A DNA stretch of 64,000 nt from Verrucomicrobiales bacterium (GCA_016795385.1 JAEUHI010000043.1:124001-188000); one strand, 5' to 3'; positions 52,035-61,097 are shown, counted from the first letter of the stretch. A program made the numbers and translations. The notes: generated by a model from the letters alone, not told the origin.

Positions 52035-52934
52035 TCAATGCTTGAAGAGCAGGCCCTGGCCTGTCGGCAAGGTTAGAATCGTTGTTCCGACACGCTTCGC
52101 AAACGCATCAAGCGTACGTTTTTGAACTTCGCAGCCCTTCCATCCATAGTCATCAAGCACGACGGGAGCACCCGGGACCAACTTGTCCCAAAAGTATTCC
52201 ATAGCGGAAAGCTCAGCTTCAGCCACGTTCATATCAATCGAAAGGTACGCAACCTTTTCAATTTCCGCCCCAGGCAGGGTATCAGGGACCTTGCCCCGCA
52301 CAAGCGAGATATTCGAATAGGACGAAAAGTTAGCTTTGACCATTTCGTAGCAGTCGGGATAGAACTTTATGTTATCGCTCAAGCACTTCTCTCGCTCCTC
52401 GGGCGTCATCTGCTCCTCCGGCGTTCCACAGAATGTGTCAAAAAGAAAGAATCTCTTCCGAACTTCCGCAAACCGATGGTAGTCCGCGATCGCAAGCGCG
52501 TAGATCCCCGTATTTACTCCGCATTCCACAAAATCGCCCTCCCGCCGAAGCCCCAGTCCAGCAGCCCACAGTATGACATGCACGCGCCACTCAATGTGAA
52601 AGTGATCAACGCTTCGAGAAAACAGATGACCAGAGCGATTGCCTCTCTCGTATGCTGCGATGAACCGTGGCTCCTTCAGAAACTCAAGATTCCTGTCCCA
52701 GACGCTCAGGCCATCCGAGTTGTATTCCAGCCTTCCCAAGGGAACGTTAGGCAATGAACCAACCAGCCCCAATGAACCTTCGAGCTCGGCAATCTTCTTT
52801 TTCAGTTTCTCTTTCTCATTCTTCAAGGCTGCGACCCTGCCTCTGAGATCTTTCGTATCGCCTTTAGTGATACCTCCGCGCCCACCGATAATCTTTCCAA
52901 TCAAACGTTTTGCAGAATGTGCCAATGATTTCAT
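52035..52934 (-). CDS. TylF/MycF-type sugar O-methyltransferase
   Basis: A 299-residue protein with a coiled-coil-like, basic N-terminus (RGRVAALKNEKEKLKKKIAE) and a TylF-type methyltransferase domain: DFVECGVNTGIYALAIADYH, FFLFDTFCGTPEEQMTPEE, VAYLSIDMNVAEAELSAMEY and VVLDDYGWKGCEVQKRTLD. The last motif contains the metal-binding DDYG. Family members O-methylate deoxysugars in a metal-dependent way. It belongs to the same low-GC block as its neighbours. It probably decorates a deoxyhexose in the polymer. Confidence 0.87.
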   Translation of the reverse strand: MKSLAHSAKRLIGKIIGGRGGITKGDTKDLRGRVAALKNEKEKLKKKIAELEGSLGLVGSLPNVPLGRLEYNSDGLSVWDRNLEFLKEPRFIAAYERGNRSGHLFSRSVDHFHIEWRVHVILWAAGLGLRREGDFVECGVNTGIYALAIADYHRFAEVRKRFFLFDTFCGTPEEQMTPEEREKCLSDNIKFYPDCYEMVKANFSSYSNISLVRGKVPDTLPGAEIEKVAYLSIDMNVAEAELSAMEYFWDKLVPGAPVVLDDYGWKGCEVQKRTLDAFAKRVGTTILTLPTGQGLLFKH

Positions 52935-53025
52935 TTTCTCGCGTAGATGGCTTCGATGATCACAGCTTTAAGAGATCATTCTGACGGCTCTGGAGGCCGC
53001 TGATTCACCGCAGTTCAAATGTTCT

Positions 53026-54099
53026 TCAGAACTCTTTCGTCATCCCACCCAATGGAAGATGCAACGCCGGATCCCTTCCAAGGAGAAGCTTGGGACTCAC
53101 TCCCGGAACAATCCTGAAGAAATCCTTGTCCAATATCTCCTTCTGCTTGATCGCAAGCATGTTGAATCCGTGAGGCGGTCCTTCGAGGTAAACCGTCCGA
53201 CAGGGGATCAATTCTACTGGGTGATGTGCCATTGCTATGTTGGCGTTGAAGTCCCGAACGGCAAAGATCTCATAACCCAGCGATTCCAACCAAGCGACTA
53301 TGTCGGTGTTTTCGAGGCCACGGCTCCAATCGACATAGTGAGAATGGATTTCGAAGACAATCGACGGAGCAAAGGCGGCGCTGAGTTCTAGAATCTCACC
53401 CGCCCCCTGCAGTGCCCGGAATTCTGCACCTTCCAGATCCACCATGATCAGCTGCGGGATCGATCCTTCGGATTCCCTCAGATACTCATCAATTCTGACA
53501 GTGCGAATCCCACCACTTTCCCCGGGTGCATCGATCGGTGAAGCAAAAGCATCGAAGCCGGCCATTTCCAGATTAGAGCAGTGGACGTTCCACAATCCTT
53601 CAGCGTTAACAATTACGTTGTCGAGGCCGTTCAAGGCAGCATTCCGCCCCAGCATCTCTCGCTGGCTGTCATTTGGCTCAAAAGCGTGAACTTTTCCACC
53701 GTGGGTTTTGATACTCTTCGCGATCGGAACAACATGGTCTCCGAAATAGGCACCTCCAACCACGACATTTGAAGCGTTTTTTGACAGCTCCAGTAGCAGC
53801 TTGGTTGTCTGCGGTTCCCAAACATGATCGGGCGACCGAGGGCTGCACATTGCAAACTCCTGGGCAATCTTAGACCGGTAAAGAAACTCGAATTTCGTTC
53901 CATCCGACAGTGTCTTGCTCAGGATATCGTCTTCCCCGTAGAGGAGATCAAACAATGGTCCCGTAACCTTTTCGCGGATTGTCGGCGTCTGTAGTCGGAA
54001 CATTGTATCTAGTTCAACCAGTTGGTTGGCGAACGAGTCCCGGATCATCGGATTCGACTTCAGGAATTCTTTGATCTTTGTTACATCTTCTTCAGTCAT
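53026..54099 (-). CDS. FkbM-family methyltransferase in low-GC block
   Basis: A 357-residue protein with an N-terminal helical part (about 1-100) before the FkbM fold: NASNVVVGGAYFGDHVVPIA (Gly-Gly-Ala in motif I), GKVHAFEPNDSQREMLGRNA, LNGLDNVIVNAEGLWNVHCS, IPQLIMVDLEGAEFRALQGA and FAPSIVFEIHSHYVD. Longer than the usual 250 residues because of the N-terminal part. Codon and base use is AT-richer than the rest of the locus. The gap to the next gene (54100-54214) has no open frame and no clear promoter. Confidence 0.85.
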   Translation of the reverse strand: MTEEDVTKIKEFLKSNPMIRDSFANQLVELDTMFRLQTPTIREKVTGPLFDLLYGEDDILSKTLSDGTKFEFLYRSKIAQEFAMCSPRSPDHVWEPQTTKLLLELSKNASNVVVGGAYFGDHVVPIAKSIKTHGGKVHAFEPNDSQREMLGRNAALNGLDNVIVNAEGLWNVHCSNLEMAGFDAFASPIDAPGESGGIRTVRIDEYLRESEGSIPQLIMVDLEGAEFRALQGAGEILELSAAFAPSIVFEIHSHYVDWSRGLENTDIVAWLESLGYEIFAVRDFNANIAMAHHPVELIPCRTVYLEGPPHGFNMLAIKQKEILDKDFFRIVPGVSPKLLLGRDPALHLPLGGMTKEF

Positions 54100-54214
54100 G
54101 TTTTAGCCGATTGTTTTGTTTTTCATCTTTCCTTGCGTTGGGAGGCGGGAGGAACGGCTTCGGAGTCCGTCGCCGGCCCCGTTTATCTGCCGCTATTCGC
54201 GACCAATCGCGGAC

Positions 54215-54961
54215 TCACTTCACGCGCTTGAGGTAGCTCTTGATCCCTTCCGTGATCATGAGCTTGTTGTCGATCTCCTCGTCGATCTCGAAGCGGTCGT
54301 CTTCGGAGAGGAACTGGCGCATCGCCGTCATCGGATTGTCGCCGACGTCCCAAGGGCGGTTGTGGGAGTAGTAACCCTGGGGAAAGAGTTCGATGAAGGT
54401 GTCGGGCAGAAGAAGATACGATCCGACCGTGACGAGGTCGGGATAAAGCTGGAGCTCGTCATACACGTGCTGATGGCTGTGGAGCGAGTCGAGCACGACC
54501 ATGACGCACTTCTTGCCCTCACACTTGGCTTTCACCTGCTCGAAGATCCCGGGGTCGGTCGAACTTCCTTCGATCATGGTGATCCGCTTCATCATCGGAT
54601 GATTCTCGATCTCGTTGCGGTTGTGCGGGCGGATGTCGATGTCGACTCCGACGACCTCGCCGTCGATGCCCATCATCTCCATCATCGAGGCGGAGAAGAT
54701 GATGCTGCCACCGTGGGCGATGCCAGTCTCGATGACGAGATCGGGCTTCAGCGTCCACATCAACTCCTGCTGCACCACCATGTCGTTGGGGTACTTGATG
54801 ATGGGACGTCCCATCCAGGTGTAGTTGTAGGTGTATTTGTATTTGTCCGCATGCAGCATCCAATCGATGGATTTGCGGCGGAGTTCCTCGTCGGCGCCCA
54901 TGCTCGCGATGTCGGCGGCACGCTCGGCGTAGAATTGGCTGATGGGGTCGGTCTGGCTCAT
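54215..54961 (-). CDS. CmcI-like O-methyltransferase/hydroxylase family
   Basis: A 248-residue member of the CmcI family (rhamnosyl O-methyltransferase/cephalosporin hydroxylase): YNYTWMGRPIIKYPNDMVVQ, LKPDLVIETGIAHGGSIIF, EVVGVDIDIRPHNR, VMVVLDSLHSHQHVYDEL and PDTFIELFPQGYYSHNRPW. In polysaccharide loci these act as sugar O-methyltransferases with a metal site (V-D-I-D, D-S-x-H). The start overlaps the stop of the upstream reductase gene by four bases, so translation is coupled. Base composition returns to that of the main locus. Confidence 0.9.
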   Translation of the reverse strand: MSQTDPISQFYAERAADIASMGADEELRRKSIDWMLHADKYKYTYNYTWMGRPIIKYPNDMVVQQELMWTLKPDLVIETGIAHGGSIIFSASMMEMMGIDGEVVGVDIDIRPHNRNEIENHPMMKRITMIEGSSTDPGIFEQVKAKCEGKKCVMVVLDSLHSHQHVYDELQLYPDLVTVGSYLLLPDTFIELFPQGYYSHNRPWDVGDNPMTAMRQFLSEDDRFEIDEEIDNKLMITEGIKSYLKRVK

Positions 54962-55908
54962 GGTTGGGTGGAGGGCTCGGGCCCGGATGTTTGAAAAAAG
55001 GAAATGAATCGGGTGATCTCGTCGATCATCTCGGACTCGACGGATCCGTGGATCGGAGGCGGGGTGACGGTGGATTCTACTTCAAAGTCGTTGCCATGGG
55101 AGGGTTCTTCTCCGAGCACCCTCACTTCCGGCCGTGGAAGCCCCGTAGCCTCGAAGGCGGAAGCGGTCCAATGCGCCGTCTCGACGATACTGTGGGTTTG
55201 GCCCGTGGCGATGTTGCGGACGGCGTAGCCCTCCCCAGCGGACTCGATCACGTTCGCGCAAGCCCCGGAGACCTGTCTCAGGGAGACGAAATCACGGCGC
55301 TGACGGCCCGAGGACCGGATCGTGATCGTCCCCTCCGCGAGCGCTTCACGGACAAAACAGGTTGGAACCAGCGACCACCGGTCAACGGTTCGCGAAACGG
55401 GGCAACCGTAAACATTGGCGGGCCGCATCACCGTGGTTCGCAGGCCCGACCGGCGGCTCTCGAGCCGGCAGGCCAGTTCCCCGAAGACATGGTTCAATCC
55501 GTAATCATTCACGGGATCGGGGGACGACGATTCGCCGATCGCTCCCGAAAGTTCGGCCCCGTAGACTTGCAAGGTGGAGAAGAAGACGACGTGAGCCGTG
55601 CCGGAACGTTTGGCGAGATCGAGCACGTTCCTCGTGCCAAAGGCCGAAAGCCCGACTCCGGCCGCGAAGTCGCGGGAGAGAATGTCGTTCGCGGTAGCCG
55701 TGTGAAGGATGCAGTCCCAGTCGCCGTGGAGAGTCCCGGGAATATCCAGGACATCCAGGGTTTCGAAGCGGCAGCCTGGAAGCGCGGCCTCAAGCGCAGG
55801 TGTGATCCGGCGGGCGGTCGCGACGACCTCATGCCCTCGCTTACTCAAGCATCCGGCGGCATGACTGCCGATATAGCCCGACGCACCGGTGACTAACACT
55901 TTTGCCAT
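54958..55908 (-). CDS. NAD-dependent epimerase/reductase with atypical catalytic site
   Basis: A 316-residue extended SDR protein: MAKVLVTGASGYIGSHAAG, the Rossmann loop, HVVFFSTLQVYGAELSG (catalytic Ser/Thr region), and NDYGLNHVFGE, where the catalytic Tyr-x3-Lys is Tyr-x3-His. RPANVYGCPVSRTVDRWSLV follows. From its place beside the CDP-glucose genes it could reduce or epimerise a CDP-4-keto-6-deoxyhexose. The replaced lysine makes ordinary SDR catalysis doubtful; see finding. The long upstream open frame that overlaps the next gene is not coding. Confidence 0.83.
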   Translation of the reverse strand: MAKVLVTGASGYIGSHAAGCLSKRGHEVVATARRITPALEAALPGCRFETLDVLDIPGTLHGDWDCILHTATANDILSRDFAAGVGLSAFGTRNVLDLAKRSGTAHVVFFSTLQVYGAELSGAIGESSSPDPVNDYGLNHVFGELACRLESRRSGLRTTVMRPANVYGCPVSRTVDRWSLVPTCFVREALAEGTITIRSSGRQRRDFVSLRQVSGACANVIESAGEGYAVRNIATGQTHSIVETAHWTASAFEATGLPRPEVRVLGEEPSHGNDFEVESTVTPPPIHGSVESEMIDEITRFISFFQTSGPEPSTQP

Positions 55909-55915
55909 TCCGATC

Positions 55916-56476
55916 TCAGGGTTCCGCGGGGACCTCGACCGGGACGAGCCCGGCGATTCCAGGCCAAAGGGCGTCCTTGTCCGAGGTGATGGCCTGTTCC
56001 ACCGGCCACTCGATCCCGAGTGCCGGGTCATTCCAGAGCAGCCCGCCCTCCGCCGCGGGCGCGTAGGCGTTGTCCACCTTGTAGGCGACCAACACCGGAG
56101 CTTCGAGGACGCAGAAACCGTGGGCGAACCCCCGGGGCACATAAAGCGCATTCTGCTTTTCCGCAGACAACTCCACCGCGACATGTCGGCCGTAGGTGGC
56201 CGAACCGGCTCGGACATCGACGATGACATCGAGAATGCGGCCGACGAGGGCGCGGACCAGCTTCGTCTCGGAATGTTCACCACGCTGAAAATGGAGCCCG
56301 CGCACCGTGCCGACCTCGGTTGAGAGCGATTGATTTTCCTGCACCCAGTGGCGCGCGAGACCATGCTCGGCGAAAAGCGCCTCATCGTAGGCACGCATGA
56401 AGTAACCTCTCGCATCGCCACGCGGGGCGAGCGTGATCTCCCAAACGCCGGGAATCGACAATGGTTCGAATTTCAT
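55916..56476 (-). CDS. dTDP/CDP-4-keto-6-deoxyhexose 3,5-epimerase-like protein
   Basis: A 186-residue RmlC-fold cupin. Recognised blocks: VWEITLAPRGDARGYFMRAY, the catalytic-His region TVRGLHFQRGEHSETKLVRA, GRILDVIVDVRAGSATYGRH, and VPRGFAHGFCVLEAPVLVAY with the expected second His; the catalytic Tyr is expected near VDNAYAPAAEGG. Next to RfbF and RfbG it most likely acts on CDP-4-keto-6-deoxyglucose rather than the dTDP sugar. The start overlaps the upstream gene's stop by four bases. Confidence 0.9.
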   Translation of the reverse strand: MKFEPLSIPGVWEITLAPRGDARGYFMRAYDEALFAEHGLARHWVQENQSLSTEVGTVRGLHFQRGEHSETKLVRALVGRILDVIVDVRAGSATYGRHVAVELSAEKQNALYVPRGFAHGFCVLEAPVLVAYKVDNAYAPAAEGGLLWNDPALGIEWPVEQAITSDKDALWPGIAGLVPVEVPAEP

Positions 56477-57594
56477 GAGACCCAGGAAACGCCCGCCTTT
56501 CGGGCATCACGCGTGTAGGCGGCGATTTGGCCGCGGGTGAATTCCAGCATCGCGGAGGCGTCCTTTTCTGCGTCGTGCCGCTCGCGATACCACGAGGCGG
56601 TTTCGCGCACGGTCCGGGCAAAATCCCAGACCGGAATCCAACCCAGTTCCTCGCGCGCCTTGGCCGGATCGAGACTGAGCCGGGCCGCCTCGCCGTAAGG
56701 GTGCTCGGGCGTCTTTTCGTAGCCGAAGGCATCGGGCCATTCCTCCAGCCAGGTCTCGACGAGATCGCGGACACTGCGCACCGCTTCGTGATTCGGGCCG
56801 AAATTGAAGTTGAGAAGCGTCTTCCGATCCGGATTCCCGAGGAGTCGCGCACCAAGGGCGAGGTAGCCGCTGACGGATTCGAGAACGTGCTGCCAGGGGC
56901 GCGTTGCCGAGGGATTGCGCAAGAGCAGGGAGCCTCCCCCGAGGTGCGCCCGCACCGCATCGGGCACGATGCGGTCCTCTGCGTAATCCCCCCCGCCGAT
57001 GACGTTGCCGGCCCGTCCCGTCGCGAGGGGACCGAGCGACTCGTCCTTCGAAAAAAACGAGGCGTGCCAGGAGGCGGTGACGAGTTCGGCGGCGGCCTTG
57101 CTCATGGAGTAGACATCATTGCCACCGAGCGGATCCGATTCGATGAAAGCGCGGCCCGAGTCGTCGTTCCGGTAGCACTTGTCGCTCGTCACCACAACCA
57201 CCGCAGCGGAAAGACGGGCCTCGCGCAGCGATTCGAGGAGATGCGCGGTGCCCATCGCATTTGTCGCGAAAGTCTCGAGCGGATCTCGGTAACTCGCCCC
57301 CACGATGGGCTGGGCGGCAAGGTGAAAGACGATGTCGGCCCGGCTTTGCCGGATCGCCTCGGCGAAGGCCTCGCGGTCGCAGATGTCACCTTCCCAAGAT
57401 GATTCGAACAGCCCGGCGGGCAGAATTTGATAGAGATTCAATTCCCACTGCGGCGGCAGCGAATACCCCGAGACGGTCGCCCCGAGCTCGCGCAACCACA
57501 ATGCGAGCCATCCGCCCTTGAAGCCGGTGTGCCCGGTCAGGAGGACGCGCTTGCCCGCGTAGATGCCGCCAAACGATTTCACCAGGTTTTCCAT
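56473..57594 (-). CDS. rfbG: CDP-glucose 4,6-dehydratase
   Basis: A 373-residue SDR that turns CDP-glucose into CDP-4-keto-6-deoxyglucose. Family signatures: GKRVLLTGHTGFKGGWLALW, GYSLPPQWELNLYQI, DIVFHLAAQPIVGASYRDPL, DKCYRNDDSGRAFIESDPLG and the Tyr/Lys pair in YSMSKAAAELVTASWHASFF. NVIGGGDYAEDRIVPDAVRA is typical of RfbG/DdhB. The start at 57594 overlaps the end of rfbF by 16 bases. Confidence 0.95.
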   Translation of the reverse strand: MENLVKSFGGIYAGKRVLLTGHTGFKGGWLALWLRELGATVSGYSLPPQWELNLYQILPAGLFESSWEGDICDREAFAEAIRQSRADIVFHLAAQPIVGASYRDPLETFATNAMGTAHLLESLREARLSAAVVVVTSDKCYRNDDSGRAFIESDPLGGNDVYSMSKAAAELVTASWHASFFSKDESLGPLATGRAGNVIGGGDYAEDRIVPDAVRAHLGGGSLLLRNPSATRPWQHVLESVSGYLALGARLLGNPDRKTLLNFNFGPNHEAVRSVRDLVETWLEEWPDAFGYEKTPEHPYGEAARLSLDPAKAREELGWIPVWDFARTVRETASWYRERHDAEKDASAMLEFTRGQIAAYTRDARKAGVSWVS

Positions 57595-58355
57595 GGAGCG
57601 TTGCCTGAGGCCCAGTATTCGTTGAGCATTTCCACCTCGCGGATGTTGTCCATGCACTGCCAGAATCCGTCGTGCTGATAGGCGGCAAGACGACCGGTCT
57701 CTGAAAGATTCCGCAGTGGACGCTGCTCGAAGACACACGCGTCTCCGTCGATCAACTCACCCACCGCATGTTTGTTGAGAACAAAGAACCCCCCGTTGAT
57801 CGAGGCGTGCCCCTCCTGGGGCTTCTCCATGAAATTGCGGACGCGGTCTTCGCGGATATCGAGCTCGCCGAATCGACCGCTCGGACGCACCGCGGTGAGG
57901 GTCGCCGTCGCGCCGCTGCCTCGATGAAAATCGATGAGGCCGTTGATGTCCACATTAGAGACCCCATCCCCGTAGGTCATGAGAAACTCATCGTCCTCGA
58001 TGTAGCGGAGGACCCGGCCGATGCGACCACCCGTCATCGTCTTCTCGCCGGTGTCGATCATCGTGACGGTCCAGTCTTCCTCGTCGTGGGTGTTGTGATA
58101 GACCGGCTCAGCATTGGCGCCAAGACGAAGGGTGACGTCGCTTGTGTTCCAGTGGTAGTTCCGGAAGTAATCCTTGATGAACTCCCCCTTGTAACCGAGG
58201 CAGAGGATGAAATCGCGGTGACCATGCGCCGCGTAGTGCTTCATGATGTGCCAGAGGATCGGACGACCTCCCACGGGCACCATGGGTTTGGGACGGTAGT
58301 CGGTCTCCTCGCGCAAACGAGTTCCGAGACCACCGCAAAGGATGACGACTTTCAT
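57579..58355 (-). CDS. rfbF: Glucose-1-phosphate cytidylyltransferase
   Basis: A 258-residue nucleotidyltransferase that makes CDP-glucose from CTP and glucose 1-phosphate. Blocks: VVILCGGLGTRLREETDYRP, KPMVPVGGRPILWHIMKHYA, DFILCLGYKGEFIKDYF, FLMTYGDGVSNVDINGLIDF and GFWQCMDNIREVEMLNEYW. It starts the CDP-deoxyhexose pathway and is followed by rfbG. No rfbH (3-dehydratase) is visible, so the product is not a 3,6-dideoxyhexose of the Salmonella or Yersinia type unless that gene lies elsewhere. Confidence 0.95.
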   Translation of the reverse strand: MKVVILCGGLGTRLREETDYRPKPMVPVGGRPILWHIMKHYAAHGHRDFILCLGYKGEFIKDYFRNYHWNTSDVTLRLGANAEPVYHNTHDEEDWTVTMIDTGEKTMTGGRIGRVLRYIEDDEFLMTYGDGVSNVDINGLIDFHRGSGATATLTAVRPSGRFGELDIREDRVRNFMEKPQEGHASINGGFFVLNKHAVGELIDGDACVFEQRPLRNLSETGRLAAYQHDGFWQCMDNIREVEMLNEYWASGNAPWKTW

Positions 58356-58367
58356 AAATCTGCTTAT

Positions 58368-59975
58368 TCAAGGTTCCAAAGTCTGACCTAGATTCGCCTG
58401 TTCTCGTTCGAGACGACAGAAATCTATGTCCCAGTTTACATCCAAGATGACAACATCGCTCGCCAAGCGTGTCTGTGTGCTTCGACTGGCGCTTTCATCG
58501 GGTAGAACACAAATGGAGAGCTTCGGCGACGTCGAACCCGCCAAATCAAGGAGTCGGTTTCCTTGTGCTGCACCAACCCTCGCCGAATAGGTTCCAGATG
58601 GCAGCCATACCGGCCCGGAAACCATGCGGAATTTACTTCGGCCCTTGGGCAAAGTCCAAGTGATTCCACAGTCCTCAGATGTCTTTGAAATCAGAACAAA
58701 AGAGCTTTCGAGCGGGTAAATCGAAAAAGACCAGTAAAATCCTTCTATCTCGACATCCGATTCAACGGTCATCTCGATTACAAGTGGTTCCCTGGAAACG
58801 ATCTCAGTGCACCGCAATCCTCTGAACGAGCATTCAACGATCTTTGTACCCGCAGCACCTTTCAACGGACCCTCTTCATCCACAGACCCGTCGACGTTCT
58901 TTTTCGGCTCGCCACTAACCTCCTGGTGAGGTGCTATGATCGATGCCTTTGCCAGTTCCATGAGGGTTTCTTTCTCACCGAGGACGCCACCCCAGCTAAC
59001 CATCGCATGCTTCCCCTGCGTCACCACCATACGCAGACCAAAAACAAAGACCACCAGCCAGACCATCTTTTTCTCATCAAAGGCACCTTCCGCGGAGACG
59101 AGAAGGTAAACTACTGCCATTAGAATGGCCGACCCGAATCCCATTACCGAAGTAATCTTTTTCTGAAGTCGTGTTTTCGCTTCGAGTTCAGCGAAGGCAA
59201 TCCTGTCGAAATCATTGTTGGCATATCCGTCAATCTGGGCGCACGTATCTTCTCCACCATTGGCTATACTCTCGAATTGCTCAGTCAGTTTCTTTCGCGC
59301 TTCTTGAGCATCGATGCCCTCTTTCGGAGCGGTAGTACGGACCTTGAACTTCAGCAGCAATAGGGCGACAAATCCCGCCAACATGATGATTGCGCCTACC
59401 AGCCAGTTGAACCAAGCGAGGGCGAGCAGCAAGACCATCACGATAGACACCGCAGCGACGAAATCGATGAGGTCAAGAAAACCCGATGTTGCAGATGAAA
59501 CGAAGTCGCGCTCTTTCGCGACAAGAGAGGCAATTTCGGCATCCCTTCTGCTGAGTGGAGTTCTTGATGTATTTGCCATAATCCGACCGTGAATTCGCCT
59601 GACCAGCCGGGTGACGAGTATCTTGAGATTTCTCGTCACCCTGTTGGAAGCCATCACGACCAGACCCGAAATGGCACTCGCCGCCAGAATAAGTGCGCCC
59701 AGCCAGAGCCTCGTTTCAAGATCGGGATGTTGCCGGACCCCGCTACTAATCGCTTTCATGGTGACGCCGATCGACGCAAGGCGCGCGATCTGATCGAGCG
59801 CCGGGACGAAGATCCCCATCACGATGAGAGCCTTCTCCTTGAAGGCGAGTCCCCGCCAGACTTTCCGGGCACCGTCTCCCCACACGCGGGAAGGGATGAT
59901 CGTCGGCGGCTTGGGTTCCCGGCCCCGGTCGGGCGACGAACGTTTCGTCCCCCGTCTTTCGCTGTTTTTGGCCAT
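58368..59975 (-). CDS. ABC-exporter-type membrane domain fused to a Wzt-like glycan-binding domain, no ATPase
   Basis: A 535-residue protein of unusual layout. Six hydrophobic segments (about 47-68, 90-108, 167-187, 190-209, 276-294, 303-319) with the spacing of an ABC_membrane exporter domain. Where the nucleotide-binding domain should start (after about 335) there is no Walker A, signature or Walker B motif; a short acidic linker leads to a beta-rich domain (about 373-490; TKIVECSFRGLRC, IEGFYWSFSIYPLESSFVLI, GPVWLPSGTYSARVGAA) resembling the sugar-binding C-terminus of Wzt. The N-terminal part is GC-rich (about 38 of 60 in 59821-59880), the rest is poor (22 of 60 in 58681-58740). It could help export or cap the glycan, with ATPase supplied in trans. 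This is a hypothesis. Confidence 0.65.
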   Translation of the reverse strand: MAKNSERRGTKRSSPDRGREPKPPTIIPSRVWGDGARKVWRGLAFKEKALIVMGIFVPALDQIARLASIGVTMKAISSGVRQHPDLETRLWLGALILAASAISGLVVMASNRVTRNLKILVTRLVRRIHGRIMANTSRTPLSRRDAEIASLVAKERDFVSSATSGFLDLIDFVAAVSIVMVLLLALAWFNWLVGAIIMLAGFVALLLLKFKVRTTAPKEGIDAQEARKKLTEQFESIANGGEDTCAQIDGYANNDFDRIAFAELEAKTRLQKKITSVMGFGSAILMAVVYLLVSAEGAFDEKKMVWLVVFVFGLRMVVTQGKHAMVSWGGVLGEKETLMELAKASIIAPHQEVSGEPKKNVDGSVDEEGPLKGAAGTKIVECSFRGLRCTEIVSREPLVIEMTVESDVEIEGFYWSFSIYPLESSFVLISKTSEDCGITWTLPKGRSKFRMVSGPVWLPSGTYSARVGAAQGNRLLDLAGSTSPKLSICVLPDESASRSTQTRLASDVVILDVNWDIDFCRLEREQANLGQTLEP

Positions 59976-60040
59976 TCACCCGATACGGATCGCGGTGACA
60001 TCACCGATATCCGTTGATTGGTTCCCGTCCCTGCCTCGAC

Positions 60041-61087
60041 TCACTTGCCGGCCTTCGCCAACTCCCAGTCAGCCTTGGCCATGATCTGCACGAGTTCCTT
60101 GAAGGTGACCTGGGGTTTCCACCCGAGGACACGCTCCGCCTTGGCGGGATTGCCGAGAAGTTGCTCGACCTCGGCGGGTCGGAAGTAATCGGGCGAGACT
60201 TCGATGAGGACCTGACCGGTTTTCACGCAAACTCCCTTTTCATCGACACCTTCTCCCTCGAAACGCACCGGCAATCCGACGGCATCGAAGGCGTGCTCGC
60301 AGAACTCGCGCACGGTGTGCATCTCTCCGGTCGCACAGACATAATCGTCGGGGGTATCCTGCTGGAGGATGCGCCACATCATCTCGGTGTATTCCGGAGC
60401 GTATCCCCAGTCGCGGAGAGCGCCGAGATTGCCGAGCGTGAGTTTCTTCTGCTGGCCTTCGGCGATGCGACCGGCCGCACGCGTGATCTTGCGCGTCACG
60501 AAGGTCTCGCCACGGCGGGGCGACTCGTGGTTGAAAAGAATGCCGTTGGAAGCGTGAAGTCCGTAAGATTCGCGGTAGTTCACGACGATCCAGAAGCCAT
60601 ACAGCTTCGCGACTCCGTAGGGCGAACGGGGGTAGAAGGGAGTCGTCTCCGACTGGGGCACCTCCTGGACGAGGCCGTAGAGTTCCGATGTCGAAGCCTG
60701 GTAGAACCGGGCTTGTTTCTCCAACCCGACCTCCTTGATCGCATCGAGGAAACGCAGCGTGCCGATGGCATCGACCTCGGCGGTGTATTCGGGCACGTCG
60801 AAGGAAACCTTCACGTGGCTCTGCGCTCCGAGATTGTAAACCTCATGGGGTCCGATGCGCTCGAGGAGACGGTTGAGGTTCGACGAATCGGTGAGATCGC
60901 CGTGGTGGAGGTGGAAACGTTTCTCCTCCCGGAGCTTCTCGTCGTTGTAGAGATGGTCGATGCGATCCGTGTTGAAGGAGCTGCTCCGGCGGATCATGCC
61001 GTGGACCTCATAACCCTTCTCGAGGAGCTGTTCGGCGAGGTAGGAGCCGTCTTGTCCGGTGATGCCGGTGATCAGTGCTTTTTTCAT
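60041..61087 (-). CDS. gmd: GDP-mannose 4,6-dehydratase
   Basis: A 348-residue SDR that forms GDP-4-keto-6-deoxymannose. Signatures: [80 protein letters not shown], and the Tyr/Lys pair in [39 protein letters not shown] is diagnostic of Gmd. Normally next to fcl; here a 571-base insert with a four-helix gene lies between the two. Confidence 0.97.
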   Translation of the reverse strand: MKKALITGITGQDGSYLAEQLLEKGYEVHGMIRRSSSFNTDRIDHLYNDEKLREEKRFHLHHGDLTDSSNLNRLLERIGPHEVYNLGAQSHVKVSFDVPEYTAEVDAIGTLRFLDAIKEVGLEKQARFYQASTSELYGLVQEVPQSETTPFYPRSPYGVAKLYGFWIVVNYRESYGLHASNGILFNHESPRRGETFVTRKITRAAGRIAEGQQKKLTLGNLGALRDWGYAPEYTEMMWRILQQDTPDDYVCATGEMHTVREFCEHAFDAVGLPVRFEGEGVDEKGVCVKTGQVLIEVSPDYFRPAEVEQLLGNPAKAERVLGWKPQVTFKELVQIMAKADWELAKAGK

Positions 61088-61097
61088 GATTTTGGAA

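Noticed and set aside
55909..56421. Long N-terminal extension of the reductase-type gene at 54958
   Set aside because: It lies in another frame of the epimerase-like cupin gene; the Rossmann fold begins at 55908.
57595..57738. N-terminal extension of rfbG
   Set aside because: It overlaps rfbF by a further 144 bases and adds no family sequence; 57594 matches the family start.
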